Shown here: piece after piece, positions 18,486-28,247 of the stretch | Layout: each line of letters begins with the position of its first letter | How positions within the stretch are numbered: position 1 is the stretch's first letter | Assembly (NCBI GenBank): GCA_050013075.1 | Contig: JBEKFZ010000004.1 | Location: forward strand, 32,853-96,852 | Length of the DNA: 64,000 nucleotides | Direction: 5' to 3' | Source: JBEKIK01 sp050013075 | GTDB lineage: Bacteria; Planctomycetota; Planctomycetia; Pirellulales; Thermoguttaceae | The notes under the pieces: model-generated | Told to the model about the DNA's origin: nothing | The model's database searches: none | Seen by the model: the letters and a program-made list of their open reading frames with translations, nothing else | Translations under genes and position numbers: made by a program

Positions 18486-18779
18486 TTATGAACATAGAAT
18501 CGACACGGCAATCAGAAGAAAGAACAACAAACACGTCAGGGCGCTGATAGCCAGGCCGATGATTGCGTATACCTTCAACTTGTCCAGGACTACCGCTACG
18601 ATATTGGTCACCAGGGCCAGCGGAGGCGCCGCAAGTAAGAGCATTTCTCCAAGAAATGCGATTGCGGACCGTCATCCCGGGCGGAGAACGCACATCATCG
18701 CAAATGCCAGCCAGGGCAGTATGGAAAGTCCCAGCCCGATTTTTCCAATCGTCGCCCTTTTCTCGTTTTGCGTAGTCAT
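18486..18779 (-). pseudogene. Small three-helix membrane protein interrupted by in-frame TGA (nonsense or selenocysteine)
   Basis: Reading from ATG at 18779, preceded by gaaggcgcc, the frame encodes MTTQNEKRATIGKIGLGLSI and a hydrophobic helix to VLRPG. TGA follows at codon 36 (18674-18672). The frame then continues, without another stop, through two more hydrophobic helices (AAPPLALVTNIVAVVLDKL, then YAIIGLAISALTCLLFFLLI) to TAA at 18488-18486. The two parts together look like one 97-residue membrane protein. Directly after the TGA there is a perfect 8-bp stem, gcatttct-tgg-agaaatgc, beginning 12 bases downstream. A selA gene is close by. The simplest view is a nonsense mutation; selenocysteine insertion is possible but unproven. 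Confidence 0.5.
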
Positions 18780-18874
18780 GGCGCCTTCATCGCATACGTG
18801 GGTAAAGCAAGCGGACTGTCAACCTCAAACATTGTAACAAACGGCCGGAAAACCAACAATATCTCAGGTTCGCA

Positions 18875-18904
18875 GGGTGCCATGCCTACGCTCGCGTGGG
18901 CATG
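18875..18904. repeat. Short dispersed repeat word
   Basis: A partly palindromic 30-base word with ccatgcctacgctcgcg at its core, followed by tgggcatg. It lies in the 175-base gap between the giant VIT-VWA gene and the small membrane gene. I recognise it as the kind of dispersed repeat common in planctomycete genomes; other copies are not seen in this window. Confidence 0.35.
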
Positions 18905-18954
18905 TCGAATGCCATCCTCCCACCAACAACCGTTTCGGGTAATAGGCATTAGAA

Positions 18955-21900
18955 CTAATCCTTTCGCCTGCGATGCTCTTCGAGTTCCCGGCGCATCTGT
19001 GCGGCTTGTCCGTAAACGTCGCCGAAACGGGCGGGCCAACCGGTGGTTTCCAATCGGCGCAGCGTTTCCTCGGCCTCGTTCCATTGGCCCAGATGGATCT
19101 GTGCGCCGGCAAGTTTCAGCAGGCCCGTCGGTTCCAAGGAGCGGATTTTCGCCACCCGTTGCCAGCTCTCGGCCGCTTCCGTCCATCGGTTTTGCTCTTG
19201 GCGAATTTCCCCCAGCAGGGCGTGGCTTTCCGCTTCATTGGGCAGGACTTCCACGATCGAGGTGTATGCCCGTTGGGTTTCCTTGCCCTTGCCCAGCGAT
19301 TCGTATCGCTTGCCAAGATCCTGATAGAGCTTGATGTCGCGCCGCGAAAGTTGGACTGCCCGGAGCAATTGCCCGATCGCGCCGGTCTTGTCGCCCTGTT
19401 TATCGTAGCAGTCGATCAGTTGTTGATAGGTTTCGGTATCGTTGGGCTGGAGTTCGCACGCCAGTTTGAGTTGGGCAATGGCCTTGGCGTATTGTTGCTT
19501 TTCGGCGTATATCTGGCCGACAGTCTTGCGCACGATCGGATTTTGCAGTCCGGTCTCAGCGCATTGTTTGTCCAGTTCGACGACGTAGGCGTCCAGGTCG
19601 GGCGATTGGCGAAGGACGCCTTTGAGCGATTCGAGGGCCGATCTGCGCTGGTCGATGCGCGGTCCCCAACTGACGATCGCCCCGCAGGCGGCGTCTACCG
19701 CACGGGCCGTTTTTTTCAAGCCCGCGTAGGCTTGGGCCATTTTCCCGTAATAGTCCGAAAGCGTGCCGTTGCCTATGCCGCGGCGCGGCTGGGTCCGCTG
19801 ATGCAACGGAATCAGCTCTTTATAGTACTCAACCGATCGCTCGTAGAGTTGGTTTTCCAGGCAGCTTGCCGCCAGGGCCGCTATTGCACCTTCGTTCCAA
19901 TGATTTCCTTCATGGAAATAGGCGTCGGTTTGTTTGAGCAGTTCCGCCAGTTCGGCCGGGCGATTGGTGCGGAAGTAAGCGTGCATCAGCCACACGCGGT
20001 ATTGCATGTTATCGCTCCGGCGCTCGACCAGCGGCAAAAGTATTGGGATCGACTCGCCGTGCCGATTTTGCTCGTGCAGGAATTGCACCAATTGCGATTG
20101 GCCCGATTCATCCAGTACGTTTTCATGATAAGCGTTAAGGAGTATTTCGACGGCCCGATCGAAGCGATGCAAGCCATGATAGAAATACTGGGCGATATAG
20201 ACCGCTGCCGCCGAGGATTTCTTTTGCTCGGCGAGCACTTCTTCGGCGGAGCGAGCGAAGGCGTCGGCCTTTTCGGCCCAGAAGTGATTGGGATTTCCGC
20301 CATGATCCAGGCGGTAAATGGCGGCGTTATGCGTTTGCCGGGATTGCAGATCGCGGCGCAATTCGGCGATGACGATCCCCAACAATCGTTCTTCCAGATC
20401 CCCCAGAGGCTTGACTTGCAGACGCCAATCGGCGATTTTCCAGCCGAACTGGTTCCAAGAGTCCGAGTTGTTCAGCCGGAACCAGGCCGGCTCGTGCTCG
20501 ACCCGCTCGATCAAAAATGCCAATGCGTCGCGCGGACCGGCCACGTTGTGCAAGGCGTCGGCCACCTGGTTGACGACCGATTGGTAATTGTTGGTTTGCA
20601 GTTTAAGGACTTCGGGCAGGCGTTTCATGGCGAAGGTTTTAATATCCTCGGCCGCGGTTGGCATTTTTTTCTCATGCGCAGCGTTATATATGCCGCACAA
20701 GCGATTAATCAGGGCCGCGCGGTGATTTTCGTTGCCCGAATCGAGTTCTTTCTGGATATTTTTCTCCACGGCATGGTAGAGCGTTTCCGCGTTACCCAGC
20801 GACACGTCGCCGTCGTTGCGCACGGCGTTTTCGTACAGTTCGTAAAGCCGCTCGATAAGCCAGAACGTCTGTTGCCGATTGCAGGGATGTTGGAGTTGGT
20901 CCTGCAATACTTTTTCGCCGCGGTCGTAATGCCGCGTTTGTTCAAGGTAGGAAACCAGCGTTCCCAGGGCATCGTTGGCGGCCGAAGATAGGACGCCGTT
21001 TAAGGCGTTTTGATATTCGTCGAGCGCGGATTGCAACAGATCGACGGCCTGTTGGCGCCGGGAATAATTCCAATGGGCATTTGACAGACGCAGCGCGATG
21101 TGCAGCCGATCGAGCGAGCCAGGCGCCGACTCTTCGTGCAGCGTTTGCAACTGCCGAAGTTGTTCTTCGGCCAGTTTGGCGTCGGGAATCGCGCCTAAGG
21201 AGGCCAGGAAATCGGCCATAAGTTTTTTCTCGCCTGCCGACCACTGCCGCTTGAAGGCTCGTTGCATGGCCTTTAGCGCCTTTTCGGCGTACGGGCCGGG
21301 CTGGTTTTTCAGTTCCGTTGCCCGGCGTTCGACCAGAAGTTCCAGCATATCGAGGGCCCGTCGGTCAATTCCGGTCTTTGCCCGATCGCGGACTTTTGCC
21401 AGGTGCTCGACAAGTGAATCGGCCGTGGCCTCGTCGCGGATTTCACCCAAGACCGAGCCTAAGTTTTGCAGGAATGGGTAGACCGCTGCGGCGGTATGGC
21501 CCACCACGGCTTCGGCCATGCAGGCGAGCAACCGGAAATCGCGCGTGGCGACGTAGAACTCGCGGAGTTGCCACAAGTAGTTTTGCGGATTGCCTGATTT
21601 CTCGAATAAAGCCGCGAAGACCGTCATTACTTCTTTATCCAATTCGGCCGTTGGTTTGGCGTTATAGATTTGCCAAGGCCTGAGTTTTTGCGAGAGCCAA
21701 TTGTTCAGCCGCCATTCGTCGTTGACCTTATAGGACTCTATCAACGAGCGTTCGTAAAGCTCGCGGCGATTAAGCGCCATGTACCAATCGGCCAAGGTGC
21801 GATATTCCCGCGGCCCCAGTTCGTCGGCGGCCTGGATGGTTTCAAAAAGTTTCACGGCTTCGGCGATTTTTCCCTGCTCGGCCAGCAGATAGGCCAGCGT

Positions 21901-24900
21901 CAATCGCCAATAGTTGTCGGCGTCTCCCGGCTTGATCCACGATTGCAGGGCCTGCTCCAATTCCTTGGGCCGATCAAGGGCAACCAGGAGTTGATATTTG
22001 AGCATTTTCCATGGCGAATCTTCCCCGTCGGCCGTCAGGGCTTCGTCGAGATATTTCAGCAGCCGGTCGATCAATTCGGGTTTTGCGTTTTTACGCGCCG
22101 CCAGGTTCATAAGCGTTATCAGGTAGCGATGCCGCAGCGATTTCTCCAACATGGCTCCCGGATCGTCTTCGGCGGCAATGGTCGTAGGCCTTGGTTTCGC
22201 TCCCACATATTCCCAACATTCCTCCGCGGCGCGGTCCAAATTCCGGCCCAAAAGCACGTCGAGATAGAGCCGTTCAATATTCAACCAGGACAGGATTTTT
22301 TCAGATTGTTTTTGCATCTCTTGCTTTATCCGGTCGGCGAATCCTTCCCGGGCCAGTCGGACGTTATCCGCCCGCTTGGCCGCCAGTTCGGTGCGGGTAA
22401 GCTTTTCCTGGTGTTCGATCTTTGCCATGCCCGCTTCAAAACGCGATTGCACCATGCGATCGGTCAGGCGGTACAAGGCGGCGACTTCGGCGGCCAGGTG
22501 TTGCGCCGCTTCCTCATTGTCGGAGAGCTTATCCAATAGCGCGAAGGCTTCGTTTTCGCGCTCCGCCGACCACGGTTGGGCCAACAGGGCGTCGAAAAGT
22601 GCGGCGGCGCATGATGCACGATTTTCTTCTGTCGCCTTGTCCAATTGTTCGCGCAAAAAGGCCAGATACTCTTCGCCCCCGACCCGCGAGGAAAGTATCT
22701 GCACGAGCGTCCCGGCCAATCGCCCCTTGACGGCCGGATCGGTCTCGGCAGCCCAGCGTTTGTGCAATTCGGCGGCAAAGCGCTTCCAAGTCTCCGGCTC
22801 GACGACCGGATCGTTGGGCATGATCCAGGAAACGAACCGCTGGACCTGATCGGCGGGGAGTTTTTCCAGTTCATTGCCCAGCAGCGCGGCCGCGTCTTTA
22901 CGCACGCTCCGGCACTGGTCGGTTTGCTGGAACCGCCAATTTCCCATGATCGTATCGGCGATTTGTTGCTGGAATTCGCTCCGGGCAAAGAATATCGCGG
23001 CATCGGCCAGCGCCGACAACCATCGCTCGTCGATCCGATCGGTATAGAGATTGTAACCTTGCCCCAGGGCTTGTTCGACGGCCGCTTGGAGTTTTGCGGC
23101 GGCCTCGGGCTTCAACCGGTCCGGAGTTCGGCCGTCCCTGAGCCACTTATCGACTGTTTCGTTTGCATAATCCGTCCGGCCGCTCTTGACCAGCGCGCTT
23201 AGATATCGTAGATAAGGTAGCTCCATGCTTGACGGATTTCGCTTCATCCACTCGGCCAAATAATCGGCCAAATCCGGATAACGGCCTTCCTGCTCCAGCA
23301 GTAGGCAGTAATAGGTCCGCAGCATTCCATCTTCCTGGGGCAACCATCGGGCATCGTCCGTGAGAACGCGAGAAATCCAGGCGTAAGCCGATTCGTTATC
23401 GCCCGAATTGGCCAGGCTTTGGGCGTATTGCTGCTGCAAATTGGCGTTGTGCGGATATTCCAGGGCCAATTGCTTTTGTAATGCGAGCCATTCGTCGGTC
23501 CGGTCGGTCTGCTGCAAGTAACTGACTCGCTGCTGGTTCCACTGCTTCAGCCCGAGCAGATATGGTGGCTGACGCTCGAAGACCGGCTTTAGAGCGTCGA
23601 GCAAGGCCAGCATTTCGTTGGCCTCCAAAATGCCCGAGGTCTGGCCGATGAGATGATTGGCCAGGAATAGTTCGTCGGAAATAGAATTACCGGCCGATGA
23701 CGGTTTTGCAAGTTTTCCGGCTTCGGCAAGAATATGTTCCTTTAGTTCCTCGCGCCGTCGGCTGACGTTCAAAAAGGCGTTGCGAATCCAACGCACGCCC
23801 GGCTTGCCGTCGGAGAGTTTTTCGGCTTTTTCCAGGTATTCCTGCGCGCGGCTCCATTGTTGGATTTGGGCGAAATGCAGCAGCAGGACCGCTTGGTCAT
23901 CGAATGTCGCCTTGCCGTCCGCCACCGCCTGCTTGGCGGCGGTGAGTTTGGGCAAAGGCTCGCGGAGGAATTGGATTTGATCGTGCCCGGCCAACTCTTG
24001 GGCGACTTGCCGGTCCATCGCTTCAAGGGCAATGGGTTTGAATTGTTGCACGGTCCGCGAGGTCCGCCGTCCTTCGGAGTCGAAGGTTTCGATGCGGCCC
24101 GCCCACCATGCGCCGGTCGCCTCGACAAAATCGTCACACCTTGTGCCGCTGGTGATTTTGCCGTCCTGCCGGTCCTCGATCCAAAGAACTACGTGCCGCC
24201 GGGTGTCGATCATCACATCGGTTTCACCGAGCGGGTTGGAGGGATGCTTCAGAACCAGCAACGTGCGGTTGTCGCGTTGCGGTTTGAGTTCGACTTCATA
24301 TTGCGGATAGGTTATTTCCAGCGAGGAGAGCGCGTATGGCCCCAGGTCCAAGGGCGGCTTGGCAAGGTCCGAGGCCACAGACGCCCGGATGCGGCCGAGT
24401 TGGAAGGCCTTTGAAAAGATTCCGCGTTCTTTCTCGTCGCACCACTGGACCGTGGTTTGCTGTCCGCCGCCTTGGCTGCGGATGAGCCACGTCCTGGCCG
24501 AAACCAGCGAAAAGGTTTCGGATCTGGACGTGACGTCGCCCCAGCGCACGTCGAACGTTTCGCCGCTGCGATTGATTTCCAGGCCACCCGTTAATTGGGC
24601 GAGTTGATCGCTACGCAGAAGGCCTTGGGCCAACGCCCGGGCCTCGGCCGGCCATTTCGTTTTAGGCTCCTTAACCGCGGTTTTGCCTTCAGCCGGCGGC
24701 AGGTATGGAAATAGACTTGTAAGCCATTGGTCGCCTTGTTGCGGTGTGTTCCATCTGGGTTTATTAATATCATAATCTCTTGAGTAATACAAGGTAGATA
24801 AACCATCTACACCAAGGCGTCCCTCTTCCTCTTCTTGAACGACAATCCGTGGACTGACCATCATCCTTAAGGACTCTGTACGCGTGCCCATGGTCCCCAT

Positions 24901-27825
24901 GTCAAATGGCATTCTCAATTCGGGCCTACCGGCGGGTGCAAAATCAACGGCCAATCTGTTCATTACAACTCCTGCACTAGCAGTCGAAATAGTGTCTGAA
25001 ATTGACTCAAATTCGCCATTGATAGGCATCTCTTTGGCTGGGAATATCTCGCCGCCTCTACGGCCGGAGATGTCATCCATTGATAAATCCCCGTTGAAAG
25101 AAAGCGATTTTGATTTATCGCTCCGACGGTCTAGATAATCCAAATCGGCATAGAGCAACTCTTTCTTATTCATTTCAAACGATTGTTCGAGTTCGGAACC
25201 ATAGCTAGACGGCATTTCTAGATTTAACTCACGGGACATGGAGCCTGTGGCGGATACTGGTCCATTGATAATTCCGCCAAAGCCCCCGTATCCTCCGCCT
25301 CCAAATACGGCCCGCGTCCTATATTGCTCTTGTTGCCATTGCCGCTGATCGCGCCCCAGGGCGGCCAATTGGACCAGCACCGCGCCACGCAGGCCGGTCC
25401 GCCAGTTGCCGGCGAGTTTCATCTGCTGCTGGATGAGTTCGTAATCGGCGTTGTCGCGTCCTTGGGCGAAGAATTTTTCCCCGTCGCGCATTTGGAACCC
25501 GCGTTTTACCTTGAACCGTTCGCGGTCGGCGTCGCTCTCCAGCACCAATAGCGATGTGTAGGGCGTGATGATGTGATACTCTTCGGACAGGGCGATGATC
25601 TCATCGTGGATCGCCAGCGATGCGCCTTGTTCGAGCAAGGCGTCGAGGTGCATGCGTGCCCAGAGCCGGGGAATGAAAGAATTTCCCTGCTCGGCGTCCG
25701 TAAGCGACACCTTGCTGCCGTATCGCACCGCTTTGCCGGCCAATGTGCCGCTGACGATCACTTCGCCCTGTTGATCGCGGCCCTCGGGCAGATAGCGGCC
25801 CAAGACGATCTGCTGCGAACCGGCGGAGATATTGGGCAGTTCCCGGGGATAAACCCGGGCCGTGCGAATGCCTTTGAATTCCAATTTTATATTTTTCAGC
25901 GCAGGGCGGGCAAGTTCCCCAAGAAGTTCCGCGGCCGTCGCTTGCGGAGAATGTTCGGAGGTGATTTGCCTGAGCGACCCGCCGCCCAAAGAAGCGATGG
26001 TTTTGACAACCACCGGTTCGAAACTGCTACCGAGCGTTATCGCGTGGAATGTCGCAGTTTTGCCCTCGTACAATCGCCGCAGGCGTTTGCCGAAATCGAC
26101 CGGATCGGAGTCGCGGGCGGTGGGAATTCCGTCGCCGATGTAGATCACCTGCGTTTTCGGCCCGGCCTGCTCCAGGGCCGAGGCAAAGGCCTTGTCCAAG
26201 TCGGTCCAGCCCAGCGAGGTCCGATCGGCCAGAAAATCGCGGGCCGCGGCGACGTTCTTTTCGTCGGCGGGCATGGGCTTTTCAAAGACCCAATCGCAAT
26301 CCACGTCGCAGCCGGCCAGATTGAATGTATCCTTGGGCGTCAATGCGCTTAAAAGCGCTGCCAAAAACTCGGCCTGTGCGGCGCGCCCGGGCGCGTCGAT
26401 CGAGGCCGACGTATCGGCCAGCACCAGCAGGCTCATCGGCTCGCCGTCGGGCAGGATTTCCCGCTGCCACTGGCCGTCGTCGGCCGGTGGAGTCAACTGG
26501 AGCATGAAATACCCGTCCTCTCCGCGGCGATGGGGGATCATCACCACGTCCGATTGCCGGCCCTCGGTTTCAACCACGACCTCGAAATCGCGGGTAGGCG
26601 TATATTCCCGGGCGGAGAATTCCACGCGGGCCGAGTGCTCGGTTTTCTCCGACCGCACAGTATGCGTGGGCGAAGTTACACTCTTTAGCGCCGCCACGGA
26701 ATTGAGCGTCACATCCACAGCCAACTCGCGCAAAGGATGCTGCTTGAGCATCTCGCTTTGCAAGGGATAACTGTAACGATACCGGTTTCCTTTAAGCGGC
26801 AGGACCTGGGTATAAGTGATTTTGATGCGTTTTTCGCTGTTCGGCTCAATGGGGAACACGCGGGCCTTGAAGATGTTTCCGCCCGACCATTCCAAAAGCC
26901 CGGGATCGCGCCGTTCGCGCAGGATGGTTTCGTAAATTTCCCTTGCCCGCTGCTTTTCGACCACGTCGGCCTCGACCAATTCGCTGCCGATCCACATGCC
27001 GAACCCGGATATGGAAGCGTCCGGCGGCAAGGGGAATTGGAACACGCCTTCCAGCCGGCCGGGCGTGCGGTTTACGAACGATTCCTCGATCACGGTCCGC
27101 GCGATCTGGTCGCGGATATCGACCGAGACCTTGTGATAACCGACCGTAAGCGGCACGTCGCGCCCGTCCACCTTGGCGATCAACGAACCAATCGACTCCA
27201 CGGCCGACGCGCCTTCAAATCCCTTCAGCCAAAGCGGATCCTTGTCGAGCCTGACGAGTTTTTCCTTATCGAGCCGAAATACCTGCCGGCCTTGGACCGT
27301 GATCTTCTGCTCATCCGGCCCGAGAATCTCCAAGGGCGCGTTTTCCTCGGACGCGACTTTTATCTCGCCCTCGAACAGGCGAATCTGTTTGGGATTCACA
27401 AGTTCGGCCAACGAACCCGGACCGAGCGTCACGTCGGTCTGCTTGACCAGGCGCAAGGCTACGGCGTTGGCCCCGCGTGGATCGGTGCGGACCCAATCGC
27501 CCGGCTTTAACACCAGACGGGCGGTGACCGGAGTCCAGCGCTTGCCCATTACCGGCTTAAGGCCCACGATGCCTTGCATGTCGCTTATTTTCCCGATGCG
27601 TCCGTCCTCGGTCAGAACGTCGCCGACCACGAAAATGTCTTTTGGGGCGGGATGGTCAATTTTCGGGACGCTCAGGTGCGGGCTATCGGCCTTGTTTGTG
27701 CTCGATAGCACCTTTTCGGCCGGAACGGCCGTGGCGCTGGGTGAAAGGATTGTGAAGAATATGATTGTCGCGGCAACCGCGGTTGCGGCCGAGACCGCCA
27801 TTCCGCGCGAAGTAAAGATGAACAT
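18955..27825 (-). CDS. Giant VIT-VWA-TPR protein
   Basis: A 2956-residue protein. Residues about 10-35 are a signal or membrane anchor. Residues about 64-200 resemble a FecR-like beta domain (VLKPGDWVRTDPRGANAVAL). A VIT domain occupies about 212-345, including EKQRAREIYETILRERRDPG. A VWA domain starts near 460 with an intact MIDAS, DTSAS, at 471-475 and GWTDLDKAF further on. A planctomycete-type linker follows (EYHIITPYTSLLVLE, then a GGGGYGGFGG low-complexity run). From about residue 1300 to the end are many TPR-like helical repeats (for example QLKLACELQPNDTETYQQLI). It is expected to be exported and to act as a scaffold or adhesion-like complex in the envelope; the role is inferred from domains. 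It has a single uninterrupted frame of 8.9 kb. The upstream region carries the 51-base repeat at 27851. Confidence 0.88.
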   Translation of the reverse strand: MFIFTSRGMAVSAATAVAATIIFFTILSPSATAVPAEKVLSSTNKADSPHLSVPKIDHPAPKDIFVVGDVLTEDGRIGKISDMQGIVGLKPVMGKRWTPVTARLVLKPGDWVRTDPRGANAVALRLVKQTDVTLGPGSLAELVNPKQIRLFEGEIKVASEENAPLEILGPDEQKITVQGRQVFRLDKEKLVRLDKDPLWLKGFEGASAVESIGSLIAKVDGRDVPLTVGYHKVSVDIRDQIARTVIEESFVNRTPGRLEGVFQFPLPPDASISGFGMWIGSELVEADVVEKQRAREIYETILRERRDPGLLEWSGGNIFKARVFPIEPNSEKRIKITYTQVLPLKGNRYRYSYPLQSEMLKQHPLRELAVDVTLNSVAALKSVTSPTHTVRSEKTEHSARVEFSAREYTPTRDFEVVVETEGRQSDVVMIPHRRGEDGYFMLQLTPPADDGQWQREILPDGEPMSLLVLADTSASIDAPGRAAQAEFLAALLSALTPKDTFNLAGCDVDCDWVFEKPMPADEKNVAAARDFLADRTSLGWTDLDKAFASALEQAGPKTQVIYIGDGIPTARDSDPVDFGKRLRRLYEGKTATFHAITLGSSFEPVVVKTIASLGGGSLRQITSEHSPQATAAELLGELARPALKNIKLEFKGIRTARVYPRELPNISAGSQQIVLGRYLPEGRDQQGEVIVSGTLAGKAVRYGSKVSLTDAEQGNSFIPRLWARMHLDALLEQGASLAIHDEIIALSEEYHIITPYTSLLVLESDADRERFKVKRGFQMRDGEKFFAQGRDNADYELIQQQMKLAGNWRTGLRGAVLVQLAALGRDQRQWQQEQYRTRAVFGGGGYGGFGGIINGPVSATGSMSRELNLEMPSSYGSELEQSFEMNKKELLYADLDYLDRRSDKSKSLSFNGDLSMDDISGRRGGEIFPAKEMPINGEFESISDTISTASAGVVMNRLAVDFAPAGRPELRMPFDMGTMGTRTESLRMMVSPRIVVQEEEEGRLGVDGLSTLYYSRDYDINKPRWNTPQQGDQWLTSLFPYLPPAEGKTAVKEPKTKWPAEARALAQGLLRSDQLAQLTGGLEINRSGETFDVRWGDVTSRSETFSLVSARTWLIRSQGGGQQTTVQWCDEKERGIFSKAFQLGRIRASVASDLAKPPLDLGPYALSSLEITYPQYEVELKPQRDNRTLLVLKHPSNPLGETDVMIDTRRHVVLWIEDRQDGKITSGTRCDDFVEATGAWWAGRIETFDSEGRRTSRTVQQFKPIALEAMDRQVAQELAGHDQIQFLREPLPKLTAAKQAVADGKATFDDQAVLLLHFAQIQQWSRAQEYLEKAEKLSDGKPGVRWIRNAFLNVSRRREELKEHILAEAGKLAKPSSAGNSISDELFLANHLIGQTSGILEANEMLALLDALKPVFERQPPYLLGLKQWNQQRVSYLQQTDRTDEWLALQKQLALEYPHNANLQQQYAQSLANSGDNESAYAWISRVLTDDARWLPQEDGMLRTYYCLLLEQEGRYPDLADYLAEWMKRNPSSMELPYLRYLSALVKSGRTDYANETVDKWLRDGRTPDRLKPEAAAKLQAAVEQALGQGYNLYTDRIDERWLSALADAAIFFARSEFQQQIADTIMGNWRFQQTDQCRSVRKDAAALLGNELEKLPADQVQRFVSWIMPNDPVVEPETWKRFAAELHKRWAAETDPAVKGRLAGTLVQILSSRVGGEEYLAFLREQLDKATEENRASCAAALFDALLAQPWSAERENEAFALLDKLSDNEEAAQHLAAEVAALYRLTDRMVQSRFEAGMAKIEHQEKLTRTELAAKRADNVRLAREGFADRIKQEMQKQSEKILSWLNIERLYLDVLLGRNLDRAAEECWEYVGAKPRPTTIAAEDDPGAMLEKSLRHRYLITLMNLAARKNAKPELIDRLLKYLDEALTADGEDSPWKMLKYQLLVALDRPKELEQALQSWIKPGDADNYWRLTLAYLLAEQGKIAEAVKLFETIQAADELGPREYRTLADWYMALNRRELYERSLIESYKVNDEWRLNNWLSQKLRPWQIYNAKPTAELDKEVMTVFAALFEKSGNPQNYLWQLREFYVATRDFRLLACMAEAVVGHTAAAVYPFLQNLGSVLGEIRDEATADSLVEHLAKVRDRAKTGIDRRALDMLELLVERRATELKNQPGPYAEKALKAMQRAFKRQWSAGEKKLMADFLASLGAIPDAKLAEEQLRQLQTLHEESAPGSLDRLHIALRLSNAHWNYSRRQQAVDLLQSALDEYQNALNGVLSSAANDALGTLVSYLEQTRHYDRGEKVLQDQLQHPCNRQQTFWLIERLYELYENAVRNDGDVSLGNAETLYHAVEKNIQKELDSGNENHRAALINRLCGIYNAAHEKKMPTAAEDIKTFAMKRLPEVLKLQTNNYQSVVNQVADALHNVAGPRDALAFLIERVEHEPAWFRLNNSDSWNQFGWKIADWRLQVKPLGDLEERLLGIVIAELRRDLQSRQTHNAAIYRLDHGGNPNHFWAEKADAFARSAEEVLAEQKKSSAAAVYIAQYFYHGLHRFDRAVEILLNAYHENVLDESGQSQLVQFLHEQNRHGESIPILLPLVERRSDNMQYRVWLMHAYFRTNRPAELAELLKQTDAYFHEGNHWNEGAIAALAASCLENQLYERSVEYYKELIPLHQRTQPRRGIGNGTLSDYYGKMAQAYAGLKKTARAVDAACGAIVSWGPRIDQRRSALESLKGVLRQSPDLDAYVVELDKQCAETGLQNPIVRKTVGQIYAEKQQYAKAIAQLKLACELQPNDTETYQQLIDCYDKQGDKTGAIGQLLRAVQLSRRDIKLYQDLGKRYESLGKGKETQRAYTSIVEVLPNEAESHALLGEIRQEQNRWTEAAESWQRVAKIRSLEPTGLLKLAGAQIHLGQWNEAEETLRRLETTGWPARFGDVYGQAAQMRRELEEHRRRKD

Positions 27826-28001
27826 ACGACGTCTCCTTCCGGGAGGTAATCTGTTTGCCGTCCCTCACTTGCGCTTCGGGCTAGTGTAAATTCATGAATA
27901 ATACGCGGTAGACTGTTTCCGGGGAGGCATTTCATGCAATTATCCCATCGCTTTTGACGCTGGCAAGCATGAATAAGTTCCCAAAATCCGCACGATCGCG
28001 G
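27826..28001. other. Upstream region of the giant gene
   Basis: It contains the dispersed repeat at 27851-27901, only about 25 bases before the start codon, and otherwise nothing recognisable. The repeat is close enough to lie in the 5' untranslated region. Confidence 0.4.
27851..27901. repeat. 51-base dispersed repeat, reverse copy of 1951-2001
   Basis: Matches the reverse complement of 1951-2001 with two mismatches. It contains gcgcttcgggctagtgtaaa. Here the element is a single arm, not the double-arm hairpin seen at 1965-2031. Confidence 0.85.
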
Positions 28002-28202
28002 CTATTTGCCCGGCGCCAGTTCGACACACACTACTTCGACGAGCCTGGTCCGCTTGGCCGCCGGCAGTTCCACGGTAAGGGTCTTGTAGGCGTAGGCGTA
28101 TTTCAGGTCCGCCCCTTCGCCGAGGATAGGCCCTAATGGATGAACAGGCCCAGACCGGCCTCGGGATACCATTGGGCGTCGGGATGCGTGGTGTGAGATT
28201 TG
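28002..28202 (-). pseudogene. GH29 alpha-L-fucosidase remnant with internal deletion
   Basis: Two pieces of a glycoside hydrolase family 29 gene lie back to back. The upstream piece reads THPDAQWYPEAGLGLFIH, the conserved N-terminal motif normally continuing WG; here the next codon is TAG. The downstream piece, shifted by one base, reads GADLKYAYAYKTLTVELPAA and ends VVCVELAPGK with a TAG at 28004-28002, like a fucosidase C-terminal beta-sandwich strand. Around 400 internal residues are missing, so this is a deletion remnant, not a gene. The GH29 assignment rests on the N-terminal motif. Confidence 0.6.
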
Positions 28203-28247
28203 GAAAGGCTTTAAATATCCGGGTTCTTGGACTTGATATTTTTTGAT

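Noticed and set aside
18973..20991. 672-codon antisense frame inside the giant gene
   Set aside because: The minus-strand TPR reading is clearly real; the antisense frame is a codon-bias artefact despite its length.
21670..22539. 289-codon antisense frame inside the giant gene
   Set aside because: Same reason; no start signal or recognisable domain.
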